DNA of 38,238 bases, taken from positions 1 to 38,238 of the forward strand of contig JAFGLJ010000031.1 in assembly GCA_016928075.1 (NCBI GenBank), read 5' to 3'. Below the pieces are notes generated by a model that did no database searches, was not told where the DNA came from, and worked only from the letters and a program-made list of their open reading frames with translations. The position numbers and the translations under genes are program-made. This document shows positions 23,140 to 32,300 of this stretch, in pieces. Position 1 is the first letter of the stretch; every line of letters starts with the position of its first letter. This DNA comes from Bacteroidales bacterium (GTDB lineage Bacteria; Bacteroidota; Bacteroidia; Bacteroidales; VadinHA17).

Positions 23140-23151
23140 ATTAACTTGCAC

Positions 23152-24705
23152 ATGCCAACATTTGGTAGAATTATAAAAAGACCGGGTAAGCGCAGGAAAA
23201 ACCTGATGAAGGCAAGCGGGCAGTATTCAACGCTCCAGGAAATAAGTCTTATTGAATTACTGAAAAAAGCACAGAACACAAAGTTCGGGAAGCACTACAG
23301 GTTTAAGGGAATACTTAATTCGGAAAATATAATTGACAGCTTCCGGACAACTGTTCCTATTTTTGATTATGAGACCATTTACAAAGACTGGTGGCATCAG
23401 TTACTGGAAGGGAAAAATAATGTATGCTGGCCAGGCAAAGTAAACTATTTTGCACTAACATCGGGAACAGCAAACGATTCAAGCAAAAGAGTGCCTGTAA
23501 CAGGTGATATGATATCAGCTATGAGGAAAACAGCTTTACGACAGTTGCTTGTTCTGGGAGAGCTAAAACTTCCTTCAGACTTGTTCCAGAAAAGTCTCCT
23601 TATGGTAGGAGGCAGTACTTCGCTTGTAAGGAAGAAAGGTTATTTCGAGGGCGATCTGAGCGGTATAATGGCAAGAAAAATGCCCAAATGGGCTTTCAAG
23701 TTCTATAAACCAGGATTAAGGATAGCAAGAGAACGCAACTGGCGGGTTAAACTTTACAGGATTACCAGAAGAGCCAGGCGGTGGGATGTACTGGGTGTTG
23801 CAGGCACTCCCTCGTGGATACAGATGATGCTCGAACAAATAGTTGAGTACTATGGCCTGAAAAATATTCATGAATTATGGCCGGACTTGATAGCTTATTC
23901 ATGGGGAGGGGTAAGTCTCGACCCATACCGCAGTAGTTTTGAAAAATTGCTGGGAAAACCAATATGCTATCTTGAAACTTATCTTGCATCAGAAGGTTTC
24001 CTTGCATATCAGCCAAGGAGTTACGGAAATATGCAGCTTGTTGTCGATAATGGTATTTTTTTCGAATTTATACCTTATAATGATAATAATTTTCTCCCTG
24101 ATGGCAGCCTGAATAAAAATCCACAGGTTCTGTTGTTACCAGAGATAGAGGCAGGAGTTGATTATGCACTTCTCATAAGCACATGTGCCGGTGCATGGAG
24201 GTATCTGATAGGCGATACAATAAGATTCCTGGATACCGAAAGGTATGAAATGATGATATCAGGACGAACAAGGCATACTCTTAACCTCTGTGGTGAGCAT
24301 CTCTCTGTTGATAATATGAATATGGCCATAAAATGGTTAAGCCAGAAATTCAGTTTGGAAATAAATGAATATACTGTAGCCGGTATCAGGCATAACAATT
24401 ACTTTGCCCATAAGTGGTACATTGGTGTTAAGAACGGGGAAATTCCTGGGATAAAAAAAGTAAGACAGGAACTTGATAAAAAACTGATGGAACTGAATGA
24501 TGATTACCGTACTGAACGGTCTGCCGCTCTTAAAGAGATTTTTGTTGAGCTTTTGCCGGTTTCAACCTTTTATGATTTTTTGCGGCAAAAAGGGAAAGAA
24601 GGTGGTCAACATAAGTTCCCGAGGGTTATAAACCATCTAAAAGATGAATGGGAGCTTTTCCTCAACAACACCAGGCCCTCAATCAGAGTGGATTCAAAAA
24701 TCTGA
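23152..24705 (+). CDS. GH3-family acyl-adenylate-forming amido synthetase
   Basis: Protein of 517 residues counted from the ATG at 23152. It has the organisation of the plant GH3 (JAR1-type) family and its bacterial relatives: N-terminal helical region, ATP loop FALTSGTANDSSKRVP (about 102-117), GGSTSLV, central VAGTPSWIQMMLEQI, AYSWGGVSLDPY, ETYLASEGFLAYQ (about 281-293), and the C-terminal adenylation part with GAWRYLIGDTIRFLD (about 348-362) and ISGRTRHTLNLCGEHLS (about 370-386). GH3 enzymes activate a carboxylic acid with ATP and join it to an amino acid. In bacteria the substrates are largely unknown. The 3' end overlaps the convergent transporter gene by 23 bp. Pairing with an amide/ester hydrolase upstream suggests opposing reactions on the same conjugate, which is inference. 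Confidence 0.88.
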   Translation: MPTFGRIIKRPGKRRKNLMKASGQYSTLQEISLIELLKKAQNTKFGKHYRFKGILNSENIIDSFRTTVPIFDYETIYKDWWHQLLEGKNNVCWPGKVNYFALTSGTANDSSKRVPVTGDMISAMRKTALRQLLVLGELKLPSDLFQKSLLMVGGSTSLVRKKGYFEGDLSGIMARKMPKWAFKFYKPGLRIARERNWRVKLYRITRRARRWDVLGVAGTPSWIQMMLEQIVEYYGLKNIHELWPDLIAYSWGGVSLDPYRSSFEKLLGKPICYLETYLASEGFLAYQPRSYGNMQLVVDNGIFFEFIPYNDNNFLPDGSLNKNPQVLLLPEIEAGVDYALLISTCAGAWRYLIGDTIRFLDTERYEMMISGRTRHTLNLCGEHLSVDNMNMAIKWLSQKFSLEINEYTVAGIRHNNYFAHKWYIGVKNGEIPGIKKVRQELDKKLMELNDDYRTERSAALKEIFVELLPVSTFYDFLRQKGKEGGQHKFPRVINHLKDEWELFLNNTRPSIRVDSKI

Positions 24706-26029
24706 AACTAGTAATCAGCCATATTAATATAATGGCTGCAAGGTTGAGAAAAAATCCTGTTTTCATCATCTTCCCAATTGTGAATTCATTAGAACTGAAT
24801 GCCAGGGCATTAGGCGGAGTTGCAACAGGTAGCATAAAAGCACAATCGGCTGCTATTCCTATCCCTATAACCATTGGAAGTACAAAATCCTGATTGAATT
24901 GAAGAGCTACCTCCATTATTATTGGTACCATAATCGCCGCTGAACCTGTGTTGCTTGATATCTCCGTAAGGAATACCATAAACAGGACGGCAAAAAACAA
25001 CAATAGTAAACCCTGTCCGCTTCCGAAATTACTGAGAATGCTTTTTGCTATCATTTCTGAGGTTCCGGTTTCAGCAAGGATAGCACTCAGGCAAAGGCCT
25101 CCACCAAAGAGCATCAATACACCCCAGTTGGTTGTTTTTTCAAATCTTTTCCATGTGGTTAATCCCAGGATTGGTGCCAGGGCGGTAGCTGTAACAGCAA
25201 CAATTGAATCAAAATTATCAAGACCGAGCAGTCTGCTTATTGGTTGTGATCCTATCCAGAGAACTACAACTGAAAAAAAGAAAACCATGGTCATACTTTT
25301 CCCCCTGGTCCATTGACCTGGATGCTTATCCGGGACATCGAGCCGGAAATCCTTTTCAGGTTTTATGACGAGTCTTAATATTATTAACAGTATGGGAAAA
25401 AATAATATGGTTACCGGCAGTCCGAATTTCATCCATGTTATAAAATCTATATTCAGTACAGCGCCAGCTATCAGGTTTGGAGGGCTTCCTATCAGTGTGG
25501 CTATTCCACCGATGTTGGCGGCATAGGCAGTGCCAAGAATAACAAATATTCTTGCCCTGGGGAATTTTTTATCAACCAGTGACATGCTTATTGGAAGGAG
25601 CATCGCGGTTGTGGCTGTATTGCTCATCCACATTGAAAGAAATGATGTAAAACCCAGCATTGAAACAAGTACGGTCCATTTATTGCCTCTTGAAATATGT
25701 ATCAATTTCCCTGCAATCCATTTGTCAATGCCGTGTTCATTCAGAACAGTGGCAAGGGTAAAACCTCCTATAAATACGAATATTACAGGATTGGCAAAAT
25801 GCATGAGTGCATCTTTTATGGTGAATATATGGAATAAAGCTGCCAGGATGGGTACAAGTAGAGCAGTCGCAGCCAGTGGAACAGTCTCGGTAACCCATAA
25901 ACCGCCAATAAAAATCAGGATGGCAACCCCTGTTTTCTGATCTTCGCCATCAATAAAGAAATAGGAAACCAGGAGGCTGACAATTAATAAACCAATAATA
26001 ATCAGCCATTTGTTCATCTTTAAAGCCAT
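24683..26029 (-). CDS. DASS (SLC13/CitT-type) sodium:dicarboxylate symporter
   Basis: Membrane transporter of 448 residues with about 11-12 helices and reentrant loops. Both family signature loops are present: SNTATTAMLLPI (about 135-146) and SNTGSAAIMVPI (about 359-370), which form the sodium and substrate sites in VcINDY-like proteins. A third mark, IGSPPNLIAG (about 178-187) with its partner ATPPNALAFS near the C terminus, also fits. DASS proteins import succinate, fumarate, malate, citrate or sulfate, usually with sodium; the exact substrate cannot be read. The gene converges on and overlaps the GH3 gene by 23 bp. It has a good minus-strand promoter (26121-26150) with a leader of about 85 bases. 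A second ATG four codons in is an alternative start. Confidence 0.92.
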   Translation of the reverse strand: MALKMNKWLIIIGLLIVSLLVSYFFIDGEDQKTGVAILIFIGGLWVTETVPLAATALLVPILAALFHIFTIKDALMHFANPVIFVFIGGFTLATVLNEHGIDKWIAGKLIHISRGNKWTVLVSMLGFTSFLSMWMSNTATTAMLLPISMSLVDKKFPRARIFVILGTAYAANIGGIATLIGSPPNLIAGAVLNIDFITWMKFGLPVTILFFPILLIILRLVIKPEKDFRLDVPDKHPGQWTRGKSMTMVFFFSVVVLWIGSQPISRLLGLDNFDSIVAVTATALAPILGLTTWKRFEKTTNWGVLMLFGGGLCLSAILAETGTSEMIAKSILSNFGSGQGLLLLFFAVLFMVFLTEISSNTGSAAIMVPIIMEVALQFNQDFVLPMVIGIGIAADCAFMLPVATPPNALAFSSNEFTIGKMMKTGFFLNLAAIILIWLITSFRFLNPL

Positions 26030-26120
26030 GTTGAGATCTTTAACTAAAAGTAAAAATAATCACACCTAATGATTTGCAATTAATGGTAATTTCTTCATAT
26101 AATACACTTGAGTGGTATAT

Positions 26121-26150
26121 CAAAGATATAAGGGTTTTAACAGGTTACAA
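26121..26150 (-). promoter_or_regulatory. Predicted promoter for the DASS transporter
   Basis: On the minus strand TTG (26150-26148), a 19-bp spacer and TATCTTTG (26128-26121) match the Bacteroidota promoter consensus. The -7 element of the divergent T9SS-protein gene lies 39 bp away, so the two promoters share a short regulatory region. Confidence 0.6.
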
Positions 26151-26188
26151 TAGCATAAGCCTGTCGAAAAATATATAGATGAATTTTT

Positions 26189-26196
26189 TAACTTTG
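26189..26196 (+). promoter_or_regulatory. Predicted -7 element for the T9SS-exported protein
   Basis: TAACTTTG matches TAnnTTTG exactly. Transcription would start near 26203, downstream of the in-frame TTG at 26199, so translation must begin at ATG 26232 or, better, ATG 26280. No good -33 box is visible. Confidence 0.45.
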
Positions 26197-26279
26197 AGTT
26201 GGATATTAACAAGGTTTATATTTATGTGAAGATGGACAAGAAAATTCGGTCAGAAAAATATCACTCCGGGATAATTAAG

Positions 26280-28820
26280 ATGAAATATATATTCCTGTTT
26301 TTTCTTATTCTTTCAGTATTTTTTTATGCATTTCCAAAAACGTTATCGGGAGCAGCTATCGATACTACTAACCTGGCGCTGACAGCTACGGTATCAACGT
26401 CATTCGTCTCTGCATGGGAGACACTTACCGCTGTCAACGATGGATACGATCCGGAAGGCTCAGCTGATTATTCCCACGGAGCTTACGGTAACTGGGCTGG
26501 AGAAGATGCTTACAATCAGTATAACTGGGTTCAGTACGAGTGGACTCTCGCAAAACAACTTACATCTACATCTGTTTACTGGTGGGACGATGGACTGGGT
26601 ATCGACCAGCCCACGGAAGCTTACATCGAATACTGGAACGGCACTTCATGGATGTTAGCCGACTCAATAGGAACTGAACTGGATAAGTACAATTCCCTGA
26701 AGCTGAAGATGATGACTTCCAGGATCCGCATTTACATGAAAAGTACTATGGCCACGGGCATTCTCGAATGGCGTGTATTTGGTGTGGAAGGAGGGCCATG
26801 TGATCCCACTCAGGTAGTTCCAAATGTTCGTATTAACGATGGACCGGTGCAACAAACAAATACAGCTAATATCATGGCAGGCGACTCGGTATCTTTTCTT
26901 CCTTATCCGGAAGATGGTGGTTACTGGAGCTGGTCGGGTCCTTCAGGTTTCAGCAGCACAGCCCGTGAAATTACCCTACGCGATGCAGGGGCTGATCAAT
27001 CCGGAACATATACTGTTTGCCATATCAACGATTGTGGCGCGGCGACCACATGCCATTTTCATTTGACTGTCAGAACCAGCGATGATTTTTCGGCAACTTT
27101 TACATGGCCTGAATACGATCCAACACTCAGTTATGATTTCAGGGACGAGTATCCGGAATTAACCGAACCTGCATTGATACTTGATGATTGCGAGGGCGTT
27201 GTTGGGACTCAGTCGTCGGGGTGGTGGACTTTCAGGTGGGGGGCAACGGCCAACCCGTTGGTTACTTCAGCTGCCATAACGCCAATGCTGGAGAGGATGA
27301 ACTATGACTTTGCATATTTCAGGAATGAAATGGGATGGCCACCTGATAAAAGGGCAAAAAACGGGTACAAAAGTGCAATATACCTGTATGGTTCAGGATT
27401 ATGCACTGATGATGCATCCAATACCGAAACGGGGGGATGGCAGAGCAGTATCTACTACGAAGGTGAACACTGGCCTATGGTACTCATATCATATTATCCG
27501 GTATATTGTTTTAATCCCAGCTGCCCCTACAGTGACAGGGAGTTCCAGATGGGAGCAGTTGTGCACGAAGGTATACATTCAATACTTGCCGACCTGCCTG
27601 GCTGCAGGAATGCCGCCTGGTTCCATGAGGGAGGTAACACCTGGCTGCAGCAGGAGGCATATGCCAGACAATCGGGTATCTACAGCAGCATGGGATTCCT
27701 GAATGGCCCTTCTTTTTTAGCTCCATTCATGCCAATAGAATGTTACAGCGGATGGCTCCATGATAACAGCTTCGGAGGACCTTCAGCCGAGGGAGTCAAT
27801 ATGTATCAGAACGGAACACAGATATGCACATGGAGAAACCTGCTCGGGGGAGTGCAATACAGTAACATCTTTCCAACATTTCTTGGTATGACACTGGGAC
27901 AGGGCAGTATTCCCTGGATATGGAGATACTGTGAATCAAGGGTTCTTGAAGGGATGGCAGAAGGTCTGGGAGAATCACAGATGAGACGCCTGATAACTGA
28001 ATACAGGGCTAAACAGGCACTTGTTGACATGGGTGAATGGACAGGTGCCATAATAGACCTGCTGGATTCGCAGTTTGGTATCCCGGTAAAAGCGGAATGG
28101 AGCCCTTCGTGGCTCAATCCTGATACCTGGATTGCCACACCTTACGTGAAAACAACAAATAACGGAGGCGGGCTTCTTACTCCTGAATACAGGACTACAC
28201 CAGGATGGTCGGGCGCAAACCAGATACCACTTGTGGTGAGTGGGGAAGTGGTGACAGTAAACTTTCAGCCTATAGGACCCAATATGACATGCCAGCTATG
28301 TTACCGCACCAGGGATGGAAAAACTGTATACAGTAACCCGGTTTACGGGGGAGACTGCAGCCTGGATCTTGACCTTGAACCGGCAAATAACGTCGTCTTT
28401 GCTGTGATAAGTAATACAGATTATATATATCATGGAGAAGAAACCCGCAAAGCACATTTTGATTACAGGCTTCAACTTGTTGAGGGAGTGCTCGGTACCG
28501 CTGATATATATAAAAGGTTCTATGACTGGACCAATTACATTTCAAAACCCCTGGCCATAGAAATGATTTCTTCAGGGCCTGAATTAATCTTATATCCAAA
28601 CCCCGTATGTTCCGGGTATGTTCTGAACATTGACTTCACCGTTGCGCCCCGGGAGCCTGTGGAAGTACGCATAATCAGCCTTACAGGACATGTGGTCTGG
28701 AACATGAAAATCAATGATGATATCAGCATAAATACAGATGATCTCCCCGGGCCGGGGATCTACCTGGCCACCTTCAGTACCGGTTCGGACAGCAGTGTTC
28801 ATAAATTAGTGGTCAAATAG
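26280..28820 (+). CDS. T9SS-exported multidomain metallopeptidase-like protein
   Basis: Start set at ATG 26280, where the signal peptide begins (IFLFFLILSVFFYAF); the frame is open further upstream but that part precedes or overlaps the promoter. The 846-residue precursor has a discoidin/F5-8C-like domain (about 30-170; NLALTATVSTS...ILEWRVFGVEGG), an Ig-like domain (about 185-265; GDSVSFLPYPEDGGYWSWSG, GTYTV), a central region of about 350 residues with VVHEGIH (His429, Glu430, His433) and WFHEGGNTW (His449, Glu450), and a C-terminal type A T9SS sorting domain (about 775-846; LYPNP, GIYLATF, HKLVVK). HExxH plus a following HEG is a zinc-peptidase-like arrangement; the central region may correspond to DUF6055, but that is from memory. 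It would be exported and attached at the cell surface or released. Function beyond likely proteolysis is unknown. Confidence 0.8.
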   Translation: MKYIFLFFLILSVFFYAFPKTLSGAAIDTTNLALTATVSTSFVSAWETLTAVNDGYDPEGSADYSHGAYGNWAGEDAYNQYNWVQYEWTLAKQLTSTSVYWWDDGLGIDQPTEAYIEYWNGTSWMLADSIGTELDKYNSLKLKMMTSRIRIYMKSTMATGILEWRVFGVEGGPCDPTQVVPNVRINDGPVQQTNTANIMAGDSVSFLPYPEDGGYWSWSGPSGFSSTAREITLRDAGADQSGTYTVCHINDCGAATTCHFHLTVRTSDDFSATFTWPEYDPTLSYDFRDEYPELTEPALILDDCEGVVGTQSSGWWTFRWGATANPLVTSAAITPMLERMNYDFAYFRNEMGWPPDKRAKNGYKSAIYLYGSGLCTDDASNTETGGWQSSIYYEGEHWPMVLISYYPVYCFNPSCPYSDREFQMGAVVHEGIHSILADLPGCRNAAWFHEGGNTWLQQEAYARQSGIYSSMGFLNGPSFLAPFMPIECYSGWLHDNSFGGPSAEGVNMYQNGTQICTWRNLLGGVQYSNIFPTFLGMTLGQGSIPWIWRYCESRVLEGMAEGLGESQMRRLITEYRAKQALVDMGEWTGAIIDLLDSQFGIPVKAEWSPSWLNPDTWIATPYVKTTNNGGGLLTPEYRTTPGWSGANQIPLVVSGEVVTVNFQPIGPNMTCQLCYRTRDGKTVYSNPVYGGDCSLDLDLEPANNVVFAVISNTDYIYHGEETRKAHFDYRLQLVEGVLGTADIYKRFYDWTNYISKPLAIEMISSGPELILYPNPVCSGYVLNIDFTVAPREPVEVRIISLTGHVVWNMKINDDISINTDDLPGPGIYLATFSTGSDSSVHKLVVK

Positions 28821-28871
28821 ATACCATGCTGGCAGGAAAAATATAAAGTGTTAACACCGGGGCATAATTGA

Positions 28872-28902
28872 ACAATAAATCCTGGTTTTTGTTATTTATT
28901 GT
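28872..28902 (+). promoter_or_regulatory. Perfect inverted repeat upstream of the metal-resistance operon
   Basis: Nine-bp arms ACAATAAAT (28872-28880) and ATTTATTGT (28894-28902) around 13 bp, ending 12 bp before the first start codon of the island. It could be an operator for the AraC-type regulator encoded downstream or a leader hairpin. No T tract follows directly, so a terminator is unlikely. Confidence 0.5.
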
Positions 28903-28914
28903 AAAGCTGTGAAG

Positions 28915-29283
28915 ATGTTCAGGAAGCTACTATATATCGTTATTGCTATTATCCTGTTGTTTACAACGTCAGGAATAAGCATATCAAAGCACTTCTGCGG
29001 CGATAATCTTCAGTCGGTAACATTGATGAACATACCGGATCCTTGCTGTGATTCCGGATCATGCTGTCATACTGAAACACAGTTTTTCAAGCTTGAGGGC
29101 GATTTAACCATCGCTTCCATTGAGTATTTCAAAATAAGTCTAATACCTGTCTTTTTCAGGGAAGTCAGAGAAGAGACTATCATAAAAGCTGTAATACCGG
29201 AAGCTTTAAATAACAACTGGGAAAATATCCATCCGCCGGGTGGCAGGGAGCATCTTCCCATGTTACAATCTTTTCTGTTATAG
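28915..29283 (+). CDS. HYC_CC_PP-type small secreted/membrane protein
   Basis: Protein of 122 residues from ATG 28915 (GTG at 28909 is possible). An N-terminal hydrophobic segment (LLYIVIAIILLFTTSG) is followed by the three marks that name this Bacteroidota family: KHFC (His26, Cys28), paired cysteines CC (44-45) with a second pair CCH (50-52), and HPPGG (106-110). Members are found next to CusA-type pumps. The Cys/His pattern suggests a periplasmic metal-binding or sensing role, which is inference. It is the first gene of the island, 84 bp ahead of cusA, and is preceded by a perfect inverted repeat. Confidence 0.8.
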   Translation: MFRKLLYIVIAIILLFTTSGISISKHFCGDNLQSVTLMNIPDPCCDSGSCCHTETQFFKLEGDLTIASIEYFKISLIPVFFREVREETIIKAVIPEALNNNWENIHPPGGREHLPMLQSFLL

Positions 29284-29367
29284 TCTGTCTTTTAATACAT
29301 TAAGGGATATAAGAAGTATTATATCTCGGTTAGGTGTTTTGTAAATAGTACAGATTATAAAAGTGAA

Positions 29368-32300
29368 ATGATGCTTGGTAAAATCATAAAATTCTTTCTT
29401 GAGAACAAACTGCTAACTTTCATTATACTACTGGTATTCATTGTATGGGGTATAATAAGTTCACCATTCAAGTGGGATACAGGAATATTACCATCCGATC
29501 CGGTTCCAGTGGACGCAATACCCGATATAGGGGAGAACCAGCAGATAGTTTACACGGAATGGCCGGGTCGGTCGCCGCAGGATATTGAAGACCAGGTTTC
29601 ATACCCGCTTACCACCTATTTATTAGGCATCCCGGGCGTAAAATCTATCCGGAGCACATCGATTTTCGGATTCTCAAGCATCTTCATCATTTTTGAAGAG
29701 AATATTGAGTTTTACTGGTCGCGATCCCGGATTCTCGAAAAACTGGCTTCGCTGCCATCGGGAATACTCCCGGAAGGAGTACAACCCGCTCTCGGCCCCG
29801 ACGCAACAGCGCTTGGTCAGGTATACTGGTACACAATCGAAGGGAGGGACAAGAAAGGAAACCCGACCGGTGGCTGGGACTTACACGAAATACGAACAGT
29901 ACAGGATTTTTACGTGAAATATGCTTTGAACGCTACGGAAGGTGTTTCGGAAGTAGCTTCCATCGGCGGTTTTGTGCAGGAATATCAGATCGATGTAAAT
30001 CCCGATGCGCTGAAAGCATATAACATTCCTTTACATAAGGTAATGCTGGCGGTGCAGAAATCGAACCGGGATGTGGGAGCTAAAACCATCGAAATCAACC
30101 AGGCAGAATACCTGGTTCGCGGACTGGGCTATATCAAAAAAGTAGAAGATATTGAAAAAGCCGTAGTTGCCGTTCATGACAATGTTCCGGTTCGTATAAA
30201 AGATATTGGCGTTGTTTCACTGGGGCCATCTACCCGTCGCGGTGCACTCGACAAAGACGGCGCTGAAGTGGTGGGCGGTGTTGTTGTGGCACGTTATGGT
30301 GCAAATCCTTTACAGGTTATAAACAATGTTAAGGAAAGAATTAAAGAAATATCACCCGGCTTGCCTAAAAAAAAGTTGTCAGATTACACTGAAAGCCAAC
30401 TTACTATAGTTCCTTTTTACGACCGTTCAGAATTGATTTATGAGACACTTGGCACGTTGGAAGAAGCATTGTCGCTCGAAATTCTCATCGCTATTTTAGT
30501 GATTATTGTAATGGTATTTAACCTGCGGGCTTCGTTTCTGATTTCAAGTTTGTTGCCCATTTCAGTACTCATGGTTTTTATAGCTATGCGCTATTTTGGA
30601 GTTGATGCAAATATTGTTGCGCTGTCGGGTATAGCCATCGCGATCGGTACCATGGTGGATCTGGGGATTATACTTACTGAAAATATAATAAAACATATTG
30701 ATGAAGCGCCACCCGGGCAAAAACTCATAACTACAGTTTACGACGGCGCCGCCGAAGTGAGCTCTGCTATTTTAACTGCAGTTTCGACAACCATAGTTAG
30801 TTTTATCCCTGTATTTACTTTGCAGGCCGCCGAAGGAAAACTTTTTGGGCCGCTGGCATTCACCAAAACTTTCGCATTGGTCGCTGCGCTCATTGTTTCA
30901 CTATTATTTCTGCCGGCATTTGCCCAATGGGCCTTTGGCGCCAAAATCAAACGAAAAGATATTATCCGTTGGATCAATATCACTATTATCCCAGTAGGAA
31001 TTATCACAATCTTTACAGGATTTGTATGGGCCGGTTCAATTTTGATTGCCTTCGGAATTTCAGGATTACTCAATCAAATATATGCCGTAAGAGAAGGGGA
31101 AACGCAAATAAGTGAGGGTCCAAAAACAACTGGTTGGCTGAAAAAATTTGCATTCGTTGTGTTAAAACACGCCAATTTGATAATTGCTGTAATTGCGGTA
31201 ATCTGGTTACTGGCAAAATACTGGCTTCCTCTGGGTGCATCCCGGAGTCTGGTTACCAACTTCATTTTTGTATCCATGATGGTGGGCACTATTCTTGGAG
31301 GCTTCCTTCTTCTGGAACATTACTACAAACAAATTCTAACCTGGTGCCTTAACCATAAAACAGCATTCTTATTGATTCCCACATTCCTAATTATGACTGG
31401 AATAGTATCCTGGTTGGGATTTAACAACCTTTTCGGATTTGTTCCAAAAGGTTTCGACAAGTTGGGATGGAATTTACGAACTTCAAAAGTGTGGTCAGGC
31501 CTGAGCCATGCATACCCGGGAACTGGCAAGGAATTTATGCCATCACTCGATGAAGGAAGTTTTCTTCTGATGCCGACTTCAATGCCACATTCCGGAATTT
31601 CCTTCAACATGAAAGTAGTCGGCCAGCTTGATATGCTGCTAACCAGGATTCCTGAAGTTGAACTAGCGGTAGGGAAAATGGGAAGAGTGGAATCGGCCCT
31701 GGACCCGGCTCCAATTTCGATGTACGAAAACATTATCAACTATAAACCTGAATACATGCTGAATGAAAAGGGACACCGTGTCCGGTTTAAAGTCGATAAA
31801 AATGATCGCTTTATTCTAACCAATGGCGACACCCTTACCAATGAGGAAGCCTTGCAACTGGGAGTTGAAGCTAAAGACCTTATTCAGGATAAAAAGGGAA
31901 ATTATTTCCGAAACTGGCGCGACAAAATCAAATCGCCCGATGATATATGGACAGAGATTGTAGCTGTAACTAAGATACCTGGCGTTACATCCGCTCCAAA
32001 ACTTCAGCCTATTGAAACAAGGCTGGTAATGTTGCAGACCGGAATGCGTGCGCCCATGGGTATTAAAGTGTACGGGCCGAAGCTAACAACTATCGAGAAT
32101 TTCGGAATAAAACTTGAAAATATTCTGAAAACAATTCCGTCGGTAAAGGCCGAAGCTGTATTTGCCGACCGTATTGTAGGGAAACCCTATCTCATAATTA
32201 ATATCGATCGTGAAAAAATTTCACGATATGGCTTGAATGTGGAGGATGTGCAGCAGACGATAGAAACCGCTGTGGGCGGCATGGAGGTCACTTCCACCGT

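Noticed and set aside
28849..28858. Palindrome GTGTTAACAC as a terminator after the T9SS protein
   Set aside because: No loop and no T tract; a chance palindrome is as likely.
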